From the NCBI GenBank assembly GCA_041627895.1, contig JBFKQC010000040.1, positions 1 to 35,296 on the forward strand: a DNA stretch of 35,296 nucleotides. The letters run 5' to 3'. Source of the stretch: JBFKQC01 sp041627895 (GTDB lineage: Bacteria; Pseudomonadota; Alphaproteobacteria; Rhodobacterales; Rhodobacteraceae). The notes beneath the pieces were generated by a model that did no database searches, was not told the DNA's origin, and was given only the letters and a program-made list of their open reading frames with translations. A program made the position numbers and the translations under genes. How positions within the stretch are numbered: position 1 is the first letter of the stretch; every line of letters begins with the position of its first letter. This document shows positions 25,753 to 33,762 of this stretch, piece by piece.

Positions 25753-26285
25753 CGTTTTGTCGCCCAGTAGCGCCAGGGCCAGTCCACCGGCGCGGGCGCC
25801 GCGGCGCCCTGCGCGATCGCCTCGCCAAGCTGTTCGAGTTCGCGATCGAGCCGGCGCGCTTCCAGCACCGCGGTTTCGCCCACCTCACGCAGGAACCGGC
25901 GCAATTCCTCGACCTCGGCGAGCCGTTGCGCCTGGGTCGGGTCGTCGGCACCGAACCGCAGGGCCGCCGCGTCGAGCAGTGCGCCCTGGTGGCGTGCGAA
26001 GACCTCGGTCAGGCCCTGCCCGTACCGCATCGCGCTGCCGGAGGCGATCAGCCAGGCTTCGAAAAGCGCCGGCAGATGGTTCTGCCCGGACGGCGGCGTT
26101 CCGGGGGCGGCACCTTCGGTTCGGCCCGCCGCGCCGCCGGCGAGCCGCGCCATCATGTCGGCATAGGCGTCAAGCAGACCGGCGGCGGAGGCCGCAAAGC
26201 CGTGCCCGGTTTCGCCGGGTCCGGGCGGTTCCGGCCGGTCGCCGGCCGGTTTTTCCCCGGCAGGGTCGGGGCCCTCGCTGCTCAT
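25749..26285 (-). CDS. Unrecognised helical protein, possibly PhaE/phasin-like
   Basis: 178 residues. A Pro/Gly-rich N-terminus (about 1-28) precedes amphipathic helices: SAAGLLDAYADMMARLAGGA, LPALFEAWLIASGSAMRYGQ, then a heptad-like stretch (RLAEVEELRRFLREVGETAV, RRLDRELEQLGEAIAQ) and a final VDWPWRYWATKR. No catalytic motif is visible. The composition loosely recalls phasins or the PHA-synthase subunit PhaE, but I cannot assign it. AGAGGA lies upstream of the ATG at 26285. It is the second gene of the operon starting at 26618 and is coupled by ATGA overlap to the prenyl synthase. Confidence 0.78.
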   Translation of the reverse strand: MSSEGPDPAGEKPAGDRPEPPGPGETGHGFAASAAGLLDAYADMMARLAGGAAGRTEGAAPGTPPSGQNHLPALFEAWLIASGSAMRYGQGLTEVFARHQGALLDAAALRFGADDPTQAQRLAEVEELRRFLREVGETAVLEARRLDRELEQLGEAIAQGAAAPAPVDWPWRYWATKR

Positions 26286-26318
26286 CGCATGACGTCCTCT
26301 GGAGTTGCGGAAGATAGG

Positions 26319-26618
26319 CTACCGGCGGCGCGCGGCATCGAGATGGCGAAGAAAGGCCATGCCCCACAGCGCGGACAGGCTGCGCAGGCCGTGCAGGTGT
26401 TGCGACTGGGCGTCGATCGCGCACTGGATGACATCGTCGAGGGCGGCGCCGCGATACGCCTGGGGCGCGCGCACGGCGCGTGCCGCCGTCCGGGCGATCC
26501 GCTCTGACTCGGCCGCACTTGCCTTCAGGGCGCGGCAGCCGACTTCGGCGGTCGCCGCCAGCCATGCGGAATAGCCGTGACCGGCCGTGACACGCGCGCG
26601 CGAGTAGTCGCGACTCAT
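26319..26618 (-). CDS. Small phasin-like protein of unknown function
   Basis: 99 residues, almost wholly alpha-helical and Ala-rich (YSAWLAATAEVGCRALKASA, ESERIARTAARAVRAPQAYR, then SQHLHGLRSLSALWGMAFLR), the pattern of granule-associated phasins, though no family signature is certain. The ATG at 26618 has a perfect AGGAGG five bases upstream, which decides the start against longer in-frame possibilities. It heads the minus-strand operon with the 178-residue protein, prenyl synthase and cyclase, and is divergent from the FAD enzyme gene. Confidence 0.75.
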   Translation of the reverse strand: MSRDYSRARVTAGHGYSAWLAATAEVGCRALKASAAESERIARTAARAVRAPQAYRGAALDDVIQCAIDAQSQHLHGLRSLSALWGMAFLRHLDAARRR

Positions 26619-26642
26619 GTATCCTCCTGGAAATAAAGTGTT

Positions 26643-26671
26643 AAGATCGAACAAATTAACCATTGTGTCAA
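26643..26671 (-). promoter_or_regulatory. Probable promoter of the phasin-like/prenyl-synthase operon
   Basis: On the minus strand a consensus -35, TTGACA (complement of 26666-26671), is followed after 17 bases by GATCTT (complement of 26643-26648). Transcription would begin about 20 bases upstream of the ATG at 26618. The region is strikingly AT-rich for this DNA and also serves as the upstream region of the divergent FAD enzyme. Confidence 0.5.
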
Positions 26672-26685
26672 TGCGGGAGCGACAG

Positions 26686-28773
26686 ATGGCCGGGAGCGAC
26701 AAGAAGGGTTCTGGCGACGTCAACAAGGCCGGCGACATGATCCAACCCGTCGACTACCCGGCACCGGACATGCGCACCGAACGGCCCCATGTCATCGTCG
26801 TGGGTGCCGGGGTTGCCGGGCTGGCTGCGGCCCACCGCCTGCTGGAGCGCGGTCACGACATAACCCTGATCGAGGCGAATTCGTTCGTCGGCGGCAAGCT
26901 GGGCGCGCACCGGGACGAGGACGAGTTCGACCATCTGGTTCCGACCGGATTGCGCAATTCGCTGGTCCAGCAGTCGCCCGACGACGAATTCGTCGCGATG
27001 CTCAAGGAACAGCTGCGCAAGGACGGGTACGACCCCGACGCCGAGCGCCGGGCATTCGGAATGGCGACCTGCCCGGACTGCCCGAACGAGAAACCGAACA
27101 AGCGCACGGCCAAGAGCCGGCCCTGTTGCAAGGACCTGCGCAAGGACGACTGGCACGAGCACTGCTATCACATGTACCTGAACTGGTATCACAATTTCTG
27201 GCAGCTGATGCGCGATATCGGCGTCATCGACGCGTTCGAGCCGATGACGGATATCAACTATCTGCGCCCCGACCCGGACGCCGACCCGATCCGTTCGGTC
27301 AATCCCGGCTCGCTGGCGACGGCCGTGCAGAACATGACCTGCGGCGTCGCTTCGCCGGCCGACGTGTATCTGCACAGCCAGGCGCTTCGCGATCTTCTGG
27401 CGACCTCGACCCACGAGGACCGGCGGCTCGACCAGATGAGCGTCGAGGCCTTCATGCGCTCGCACCGCTACATGACGGAGGAATCGCGCAAGGCCTCGCA
27501 CCGGGTCCTGGCCAAGGCCTTTGCCGCGCCGACGGCGATGGCCTCGGCGGCGACCTACAAGTCGTTCCTGAAATTCGGCGCGCGCATGCCCGAGCCGACG
27601 ATGTGGCTGCTGAACGATCACACGCAGGACGCGATCTTCACGCCGTGGCTACGCAAGATCGCCGATCTTGCGGGCCGGTTCCATATCCAGCCGGTCGAGA
27701 CCGAACTCGGACCCGATATCAGCAACATCGTCCTCGAGGAGCTGCTGCAAGAGATCGAGAAGAACAAGGCCGAGCACTGCGACGCCGCAGACCTTGAAGA
27801 GCGTCCTTCGTTCACCCTGATGCCCTTGACCCGCATCGCCGGGATCGAGCTTGACCCCGACACCGGCGAGTTCCTGCTGCGCATCGACAAGCTGCTGAAA
27901 TCCCCCTCGACCGTCCCCAGCCAGACCAATCCGGTCGCGCCGACGGAAACCCATTGCTGGCGTTTCGGCGGGCAGCTGGTTCTGGCCGTCCCGCCGCGGC
28001 AGCTTGCCCGGCTGGTCCATTCCCGTGCCAGGGATTGCGATACCTGGTACGAGCTTTGCCTTGCCGGGCTGGACCCCGAGCTTGTCAACACGACGCGGCT
28101 GGCCGGCGCGCCGATCATGACGCTCGATGTCGTGTTCAAGCGCCCCCTCGAACGCCCGTTGCCGCGCGGGATCGTGCTGTTGCTCGACTCGAAATACGAG
28201 ATGAGCGTCTACGACAACGCGCAGATGTGGAAATCCGAGACGGGCGACGAGCCCCGCCCGCCGATGCTCAGCATCTGCGCGTCGGACGCCCAGCCGCTGA
28301 TGCCCTTCGCGGATCAGCCCGGCGGGGCACAGACCATCGTCTATCTGCTTCTGCAGGAGTTGAGCCGCTATATCGGCTTCGACCCCGAGACGGATGTCTA
28401 TCGCGGCCGCACGCATCTGCAGACCAACGCCGGGGCCGAGTTGTTCATCAACGCGGTCGATACCTGGCACAACCGTCCGAAGACCACGACGGCGATTCCG
28501 GATCTCTTCATCGCCGGGGACTACGTGCAGACGCCGATCGACGTGGTCACGATCGAGGCCGCGGCGATGAGCGGCCTGATGGCGGCCGAGGCCGTGCGCC
28601 GCCGCACGGGCAAGGGCGAGCCCGTGGATATCATCGTGCCGGACGTCATTCCGGGCGCCGCGATGCAGGTCGCCGCCGCCGCGGGGCGGCCCTTTGCCTA
28701 TGCGGCGCGGATGATGTCCGAGGCCGACCAGTCCATGCGCAAGGCTTACGAGGCGCTGTTCCCCCGGTCCTGA
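26686..28773 (+). CDS. FAD-dependent oxidoreductase, phytoene desaturase/amine oxidase type, with Cys/His-rich insert
   Basis: 695 residues, much longer than usual desaturases (about 450-550). The dinucleotide-binding motif is VIVVGAGVAGLAAAHRL (36-52) with the LIEAN...GGK extension, and the C-terminal FAD motif is IPDLFIAGDYVQTPID followed by VVTIEAAAMSGLMAAEAV, as in carotenoid desaturases and hydroxysqualene dehydroxylase-like enzymes. Between them, residues 129-169 hold C129, C132, C147, C148, H157, H159, C160, H162 and H169, which may bind metal. The substrate is unknown; an isoprenoid is likely from the neighbouring prenyl synthase. The ATG at 26686 has GGGAG six bases upstream; in-frame ATGs at 26671 and 26617 are less likely. 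It converges with the decarboxylase-like gene, overlapping by 28 bases. Confidence 0.88.
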   Translation: MAGSDKKGSGDVNKAGDMIQPVDYPAPDMRTERPHVIVVGAGVAGLAAAHRLLERGHDITLIEANSFVGGKLGAHRDEDEFDHLVPTGLRNSLVQQSPDDEFVAMLKEQLRKDGYDPDAERRAFGMATCPDCPNEKPNKRTAKSRPCCKDLRKDDWHEHCYHMYLNWYHNFWQLMRDIGVIDAFEPMTDINYLRPDPDADPIRSVNPGSLATAVQNMTCGVASPADVYLHSQALRDLLATSTHEDRRLDQMSVEAFMRSHRYMTEESRKASHRVLAKAFAAPTAMASAATYKSFLKFGARMPEPTMWLLNDHTQDAIFTPWLRKIADLAGRFHIQPVETELGPDISNIVLEELLQEIEKNKAEHCDAADLEERPSFTLMPLTRIAGIELDPDTGEFLLRIDKLLKSPSTVPSQTNPVAPTETHCWRFGGQLVLAVPPRQLARLVHSRARDCDTWYELCLAGLDPELVNTTRLAGAPIMTLDVVFKRPLERPLPRGIVLLLDSKYEMSVYDNAQMWKSETGDEPRPPMLSICASDAQPLMPFADQPGGAQTIVYLLLQELSRYIGFDPETDVYRGRTHLQTNAGAELFINAVDTWHNRPKTTTAIPDLFIAGDYVQTPIDVVTIEAAAMSGLMAAEAVRRRTGKGEPVDIIVPDVIPGAAMQVAAAAGRPFAYAARMMSEADQSMRKAYEALFPRS

Positions 28774-30065
28774 ACCGCGACCGGCGCAGGCTCTTCGAGC
28801 TGGCCCGTCATGTGCTCGGTCCAGCCATTGGCCGCGGGCTTGCGCCTGTCGAGGCAAAGATCGCGCAGCGTGTCGCACAGACAGGCCATTCCGATCGAAC
28901 ACAGGCAGCCCGCGTCGCGGCCCTTGTCGCGGGTCTCAGGCAGGCCGATCCTGACCGTCCCGCCGTATTGCACGCCCTCTTGCGCACCGCTGCGCCGCAG
29001 GGTCGAGCGGACCGGCGCGGCCGGACCGGCGGACCGGCCGCGCGGCTCGGCCATCGAATAGATCGTGCTTGGAACCGCCTCGCTGCGGCCCGCGCCGAAC
29101 CGCGGGAAATCGAGCACCAGCGTGCGGGGCTCCGCGACGGTTCCGGGCTGAAAGGTCTTGACGCCGAACCGCGCGCGGTCCTCGCTGTAGCTGACGTCGA
29201 CCTGCGACCGGGGCGTGATCCCCTGGGTGTCCCAGTAATCCTTGCGGATGCCCCAGATCTGCCGCGCGGCGCCAAGCGACCAGGGATCGGTGACGATCAG
29301 GCGAAGGAAGATCTGGCCCGGGTCGGGAAACCGCGCGCCGCGCGGGGACACCGAAAGCGTCAGCCCGATCTCGCGCAGGACGCCGAAATCCGATGCGCGG
29401 TAATCGGTCGCCAGGACCGAGACCATGGCTTCGCCGGGCCCGACCGATACCGGCTCGAAGGCATCGGCAACTTCCCCGGGCTGGTGGCCGAGTTCGACGG
29501 CCTTGCGCAACAGGCCCCGGGCCACTTCGACGGGCACGAACCAGGACGCCCAGGCCTGCGACGCGTCCAGCACGCGTGCCGGCAGAAGGAACCGGTTCGG
29601 CAGCTGCGCCCGCAGGGTTTCGGGGTCGAAGTCGCGTACCTCGCCCCCCGCCCGCGCCGCGAGAAAGTGCATCTGTTCCTCGGCCACGACGGGGGCAAGA
29701 TCGACCGGCTTTGCCCTGGCGACGGGCGCGGCCCCGGACAGCGCCCGCTCGATCACCGGGTCGGCCTGCGGCGCGGCGGCGGCGTCGAATCTCGCCGCCG
29801 CGGTGGCCGCGGCCGACGACGGCACGGCCAGCAGGTCGAGCGCAAGGTTCGCGTATTCCCGCGAGATGCCATTCGCCACCGACGACGGGGCCCAGGTGTC
29901 GAACAGGCCCCGCGCCGCGATTTCGGCCATCCGGCGGCCCGACGCCCAGGTCAGCGCCAGGGGGCGCGATGCGACGTCCCACCCGCACCTGCCCCAGGCG
30001 CGGCTGACCCGATATGCATCATCCTTCGTGGCGCGGCGCTGGTCGAGGCTGTGGCGGTACTCCAT
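28746..30065 (-). CDS. Acetoacetate decarboxylase-like protein with Cys-rich tail
   Basis: 439 residues from the ATG at 30065. Residues about 160-350 resemble the acetoacetate decarboxylase superfamily: MVSVLATDYRASDFG, SVSPRGARFPDPGQIFLRLI, and ARQIWGIRKDYWD, which aligns with the GREIxGFPKK region and keeps the Schiff-base-type Lys. The N-terminal part (SRPLALTWASGRRMAEIAAR, REYANLALDLLAVPS) is helical and phasin-like. The C-terminus carries C387, C389, C395, C397 and C404, a possible metal site. The enzyme's substrate is unknown. AGGGA lies upstream of the chosen ATG; an ATG at 30095 is an alternative. The 3' end overlaps the convergent FAD gene by 28 bases. Confidence 0.75.
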   Translation of the reverse strand: MEYRHSLDQRRATKDDAYRVSRAWGRCGWDVASRPLALTWASGRRMAEIAARGLFDTWAPSSVANGISREYANLALDLLAVPSSAAATAAARFDAAAAPQADPVIERALSGAAPVARAKPVDLAPVVAEEQMHFLAARAGGEVRDFDPETLRAQLPNRFLLPARVLDASQAWASWFVPVEVARGLLRKAVELGHQPGEVADAFEPVSVGPGEAMVSVLATDYRASDFGVLREIGLTLSVSPRGARFPDPGQIFLRLIVTDPWSLGAARQIWGIRKDYWDTQGITPRSQVDVSYSEDRARFGVKTFQPGTVAEPRTLVLDFPRFGAGRSEAVPSTIYSMAEPRGRSAGPAAPVRSTLRRSGAQEGVQYGGTVRIGLPETRDKGRDAGCLCSIGMACLCDTLRDLCLDRRKPAANGWTEHMTGQLEEPAPVAVQDRGNSAS

Positions 30066-30547
30066 CGTCGAAAGGTCCCTGCCTTGCGCATCCATTTCCT
30101 TGATAGCCCGGGACACCGGAACCCGCCAGCGGCGAGTTCCTTGTAGGGACCGCGCGTCCGGTGCCGCGATCCCGCGATATCCGCACGCTCTGCCGCGCTC
30201 GCCGACAAATCGGGGGGCGGGCGCGTGCAGGATCGGCACGGGGATGTCCGGGCCGGCAGCGGTCTTCGCGGTCACTGCGATATGTTGTCCGGCACCGGTC
30301 GAGTTGTGGCCGGACCCGGTGGGCGGGTAAAGGCCAACCTGGAACCGGGGACCATTCAGGAGAGCAGGTCAACCTTCAACATGCGTTTCGCATGGGCCAC
30401 AAGGCGGCATTGCCGGCGAAACGACCAGGCAAACCTTCATAGCCCGCCCGCCATCGGCACATCCCGCCGACCGATTCCGGTCCATTGCACGGTCAACAAG
30501 CCGGTTCGCAATCCGCCTGAGCACCAGGAACCAAACAACTTTCCTGG
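30066..30547. other. 482-base gap without a recognisable gene
   Basis: Between the decarboxylase-like gene start and the tRNA-Ser 3' end I see no supportable gene. Open frames on both strands are short, Arg/Pro-rich and lack ribosome-binding sites. The AT-poor composition and absence of strong hairpins also give no clear terminator. The promoter of the decarboxylase-like gene should lie in its left part. Confidence 0.4.
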
Positions 30548-30637
30548 TGGCGGAGAAGGAGGGATTCGAACCCCCGGAGGGCATTACCCCTCAACGGTTT
30601 TCAAGACCGCCGCATTCGACCGCTCTGCCACTTCTCC
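30548..30637 (-). tRNA. tRNA-Ser (anticodon TGA)
   Basis: A 90-base class II tRNA with encoded CCA. The acceptor stem pairs GGAGAAG with CTTCTCC, the anticodon loop is CTTGAAA with anticodon TGA, there is a long variable arm (about GAGGGGTAATGCCCTC) and a T arm with GGTTCGAATCC. It reads UCA codons. No second copy of its 3' end was noticed nearby, so unlike tRNA-Glu it shows no sign of being an insertion site. Confidence 0.96.
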
Positions 30638-30647
30638 GCTTCCGGGC

Positions 30648-30677
30648 TGGATAGCCCATGCGCACCGGACGCCGCAA
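30648..30677 (-). promoter_or_regulatory. Possible promoter of tRNA-Ser
   Basis: On the minus strand TTGCGG (complement of 30672-30677) and TATCCA (complement of 30648-30653) are 18 bases apart. The tRNA 5' end at 30637 would lie only a few bases after the start point. Prediction by eye. Confidence 0.35.
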
Positions 30678-30837
30678 GGCGTCGCAAAATGCCACAGGCG
30701 GGGCCGTTTCTTGCCGAAACCCCTTGGGACTCTTTCCAAATTGCCTGCCCCGCGTTATGGTCCACCTGCCGCGGGCAAGCCCGCGCGCGGCGTTCGAGCA
30801 GAAAGCGCGGCGGCGATCGCGCACAAGGGGGCATGGT

Positions 30838-31791
30838 ATGGCAAGTTCGCGCATGGGGCGATTCGCCCTGCTGATGTGCAGCGCCGGCGTTTTGGCCGGT
30901 TGCGAAAAAGGCGGCGATTTCAACCTGTTCAAGGGTCTGAAAGGCAAGGATGCGGGGGCCGAGGTCAGCAGCCTCGATGCCGCGCCGGCCGCGGCGTCGG
31001 TCAAGCTCGTCGAGCGCGACATCGAGGCGCCGGACGTGTTCCAGGCCAGCGACACCGGGCTTTGGGACGGGCGCCCATCGCTTGGCGGGGTCTGGGTGGC
31101 GCACCCCGACGTGACCGAGCCCGAGCGCGTGATCATCCGCAACGAGGCCAACGGCAAGTTCGTGATCGGCGCGCTGTTCAAGCGCGAGCGCGACAATCCG
31201 GGGCCGCGCATCCAGGTGAGTTCCGACGCCGCGGCGGCGCTCGACATGCTGGCCGGCGCGCCGCAGTCGCTGAACGTGACCGCGCTGCGCCGCCAGGAGG
31301 TGCCGATCGCCGGCGAGACCTTGGACGGCGCGACCGAGACGCTGCCCGCGCCCGAGACGATCGAGACCGCCGCGCTCGATCCGATCGCCGCGGCCGGCGC
31401 CGCGCTCGACAAGGTCGAGACCGAGACCGCCAGCGCCGCGCCCGCTGCCAGGCCGACCCCGGCCGCAACCGCCAAGCCCGCGGCCGCACCGGCGCCGGTG
31501 GCCACCGCCTCGGCCGCGCCGCTGCCCGCGCCCAAGCCGCAGCCGGCACCGTCGGGACTGTCCAAGGCATTCATCCAGATCGGCTATTTCAGCGTCGAGC
31601 AGAACGCCTCGAACACCGGGGTCGCGCTGCGCAATGCTGGGATCGTGCCGACGATCCAGAAGAACGAAAGCCAGGGCAAGACCTATTACCGCGTCACCGT
31701 CGGACCTGCGACGAATTCCGCCGAGCGCGCGGCGCTGATGAAAAAAGTGAAGGGGCTGGGCTATTCGGACGCGTATTTTGTGACAAACTGA
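30838..31791 (+). CDS. SPOR-domain lipoprotein
   Basis: 317-residue envelope protein. The signal peptide MGRFALLMCSAGVLAGCEKG has a lipobox LAGC with the acylated Cys at residue 22. A conserved globular region (about 50-150) is followed by an Ala/Pro-rich linker (about 185-235) and a C-terminal SPOR domain (KAFIQIGYFSVEQNASNTGV...TYYRVTVGPATNSAERAALM), which binds denuded peptidoglycan glycan strands at division sites. AAGGGGG lies eight bases upstream of the ATG at 30838; a longer in-frame start would abolish the signal peptide. It is 40 bases upstream of a D-Ala-D-Ala carboxypeptidase gene, so both probably act in cell-wall metabolism from one transcript. Confidence 0.93.
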   Translation: MASSRMGRFALLMCSAGVLAGCEKGGDFNLFKGLKGKDAGAEVSSLDAAPAAASVKLVERDIEAPDVFQASDTGLWDGRPSLGGVWVAHPDVTEPERVIIRNEANGKFVIGALFKRERDNPGPRIQVSSDAAAALDMLAGAPQSLNVTALRRQEVPIAGETLDGATETLPAPETIETAALDPIAAAGAALDKVETETASAAPAARPTPAATAKPAAAPAPVATASAAPLPAPKPQPAPSGLSKAFIQIGYFSVEQNASNTGVALRNAGIVPTIQKNESQGKTYYRVTVGPATNSAERAALMKKVKGLGYSDAYFVTN

Positions 31792-31831
31792 CCTGAAAGG
31801 CCGCTGCCAGAACGGAGGATTCCTGCCCGAC

Positions 31832-32989
31832 ATGCGCTTCGCCCGACCGCTCGCCGCGCTCGCCATCGTCCTGTTCGCCGCCCTGCCCGCCCGCGCCTTC
31901 GAGACCGTGGCGCAGGCGGCCTATGTCTACGACATGACCACCGACACGGTGCTGATGGAAAAGCAGGCCGACCTGCCGCTGCCGCCGGCCTCGATGTCCA
32001 AGCTGATGACGCTGAACATGCTGTTCGAGGCGCTGCGCGACGGTCGCGTGACGCTGGACACCCGGTTCGGCGTCTCGACGCGGGCCCGCAACATGGGCGG
32101 GTCGACCATGTTCCTGAACGAGCAGGACCGCCCCACGGTCGAGGAGCTGATCAAGGGCATCGTCGTGCTTTCGGGCAACGATGCCTGCGTCGCCGTCGCC
32201 GAGGGGCTCGCCGGCACCGAGGACGCATTCGCCCGCCAGATGAACGAGCGCGGCAAGGCGCTGGGGCTGACCGGGTCCACGTTCGCCAATTCCAGCGGCT
32301 GGCCAAGCCCGAATCACCGGATGTCGATGCGCGATCTGGGCTTCCTCGCCGCCCGGCTGATCGAGGAATTCCCCGAATATTACGGCTATTTCGCCATGGA
32401 AGAGTTCGCCTGGGACAACCGCGCGCCGCAGAACCGGTTCAACCGAAACCCGCTGCTCAAGCTCGGGATCGGCGCCGACGGGCTGAAGACCGGGCACACG
32501 TCCGAGGCGGGCTATGGCCTGGTGGGTTCGGCGCAGCAGGGCACCAGGCGGATCGTCTTCGTGCTGACCGGGATGGCGTCGGAGAAGCAGCGCGCGGAAG
32601 AGGCCGAGCGCATCGTCAACTGGGCGTTCCGGCAATTCGTGCAGAAGACCGTGGTCGAGAAGGACACGCTGATGGCCGAGGTGCCGGTCTGGCTGGGCGA
32701 GGCCGACAAGGTCGGGCTGGTGGTGGCAAGGGATGTCTCGATGCTGATCCCGGCGCTGCAGCAGGGCGAGATTCCGGCGACGATGACCTACACGTCGCCG
32801 CTCGAGGCGCCCCTGGTCGAGGGCCAGGTGGTGGGCGAACTGGTGATCAGGGTCATGGACATGCCGGAAACCCGCGTGGCGCTTCTGGCCGACCGCGACG
32901 TTGCGAAGGGCGGGTTCCTGCCGCGGCTCAGAACCGCGGCGCGTGTGCTGATCGGCAAGATCGCCGGCACCGCGCAAGAGGCGCTCTGA
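31832..32989 (+). CDS. dacA: D-alanyl-D-alanine carboxypeptidase (PBP5/6 type)
   Basis: 385-residue low-molecular-mass penicillin-binding protein that trims the terminal D-Ala from peptidoglycan pentapeptides in the periplasm. A signal peptide (MRFARPLAALAIVLFAALPA, cleavage after ARA) is followed by the three serine-acyl-enzyme motifs: SMSK (S54, K57), SGN (114-116) and KTG (219-221), then the C-terminal beta domain. The extreme C-terminus (RLRTAARVLIGKIAGTAQ) looks like the amphipathic membrane anchor of this family. GGAGG lies upstream of the ATG. It follows the SPOR lipoprotein gene closely and is separated from tmk by a block of hairpins. Confidence 0.95.
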   Translation: MRFARPLAALAIVLFAALPARAFETVAQAAYVYDMTTDTVLMEKQADLPLPPASMSKLMTLNMLFEALRDGRVTLDTRFGVSTRARNMGGSTMFLNEQDRPTVEELIKGIVVLSGNDACVAVAEGLAGTEDAFARQMNERGKALGLTGSTFANSSGWPSPNHRMSMRDLGFLAARLIEEFPEYYGYFAMEEFAWDNRAPQNRFNRNPLLKLGIGADGLKTGHTSEAGYGLVGSAQQGTRRIVFVLTGMASEKQRAEEAERIVNWAFRQFVQKTVVEKDTLMAEVPVWLGEADKVGLVVARDVSMLIPALQQGEIPATMTYTSPLEAPLVEGQVVGELVIRVMDMPETRVALLADRDVAKGGFLPRLRTAARVLIGKIAGTAQEAL

Positions 32990-32994
32990 GCAAG

Positions 32995-33108
32995 GAAACC
33001 CCTTCGAAGGGGTTTCGGAAAAGTCTTCCAAGACTTTTCCCGCCCGTTGCCCCGGAAGGACGGAAATTTCTTGGAAGAAATTTCCCAAGGCTTTTCGAAA
33101 AGCCTTGG
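32995..33108. repeat. Four consecutive palindromic hairpins
   Basis: The gap between the carboxypeptidase gene and tmk is almost filled by four hairpins: 32995-33016 (GAAACCCCTTC and its complement, perfect), 33017-33040 (arms GGAAAAGTCTT, two-base centre), 33062-33085 (arms GGAAATTTCTT, two-base centre) and 33085-33108 (CCAAGGCTTTTC and its complement, perfect). The first two and last two abut. Each arm is 11-12 bases. The set could terminate transcription, slow polymerase or protect the 3' end of the upstream message, or be a dispersed intergenic repeat family. Confidence 0.9.
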
Positions 33109-33132
33109 ACCCGCCCGGGCGCCGACCTAAGG

Positions 33133-33762
33133 ATGCCGGCCATGACGGGGCGGTTTATCACCTTCGAGGGCATCGACGGATCGGGCAAGTCGACCCAGGC
33201 ACGGCTGCTGGCCGATGCCCTGCGCGCCGCGGGCCGCGAGGTCGTGCTGACGCGCGAGCCCGGCGGCTCGCCCGGCGCGGACGAGATTCGCCGCCTGGTG
33301 CTCGAGGGCGACCCCGACCGCTGGTCGGCCGAGACCGAGATACTGCTTTTCACCGCCGCTCGGCGCGACCATCTGGAGCGGCTGATCGAGCCGGCGCTGG
33401 CGGCGGGCCGGATCGTCATCTGCGACCGCTTCGCCGACAGCACCCGGATGTACCAGGGCCTGTCGCGCGGAGATCTGCGGGCCCATGTGGACGAGCTGCA
33501 CCGGCTGATGATCGGGCGCGAGCCGGACCTGACGCTGCTTCTGGACATGGACCCGGCCAAGGGGCTCGGCCGCGCCAGGGGCAGGAACGGCCCCGAAGAG
33601 CGGTTCGAGGATTTCGGCCTGGCGCTGCAGGAGCGCATGCGCGCCGGGTTCCTGGACCTCGCCCGCGAGTTCCCCGGCCGCTTCCGCGTGATCGACGGCG
33701 ACCGCCCCGCGGACCTCGTCGCGCGGGACGTGCAGGCCCATGTCGAGGCGCTTCTGGCGTGA
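33133..33762 (+). CDS. tmk: Thymidylate kinase
   Basis: Phosphorylates dTMP to dTDP with ATP; 209 residues. The P-loop is FEGIDGSGKSTQ (about 10-21), followed by REPGGSPGADEIRR, the DRFADSTRMYQG motif (DR and substrate-binding residues) and a C-terminal lid region RNGPEERFEDF. The ATG at 33133 or the one nine bases later (MTGRFITFEG) may be the true start; neither has a strong ribosome-binding site, though AAGGA lies just ahead of the first. Its stop overlaps the GTG start of holB (GTGA), so the two are translationally coupled. Confidence 0.96.
   Translation: MPAMTGRFITFEGIDGSGKSTQARLLADALRAAGREVVLTREPGGSPGADEIRRLVLEGDPDRWSAETEILLFTAARRDHLERLIEPALAAGRIVICDRFADSTRMYQGLSRGDLRAHVDELHRLMIGREPDLTLLLDMDPAKGLGRARGRNGPEERFEDFGLALQERMRAGFLDLAREFPGRFRVIDGDRPADLVARDVQAHVEALLA

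Noticed and set aside
17332..30547. A second island inserted at tRNA-Ser
   Set aside because: I looked for a repeat of the tRNA-Ser 3' end to the left of the gene and noticed none; no integrase is present in this part.
33105..33758. Upstream extension of the holB frame through tmk
   Set aside because: The translation is low-complexity Arg/Pro/Gly and overlaps the clearly coding tmk; the GTG at 33759 is in the expected place.
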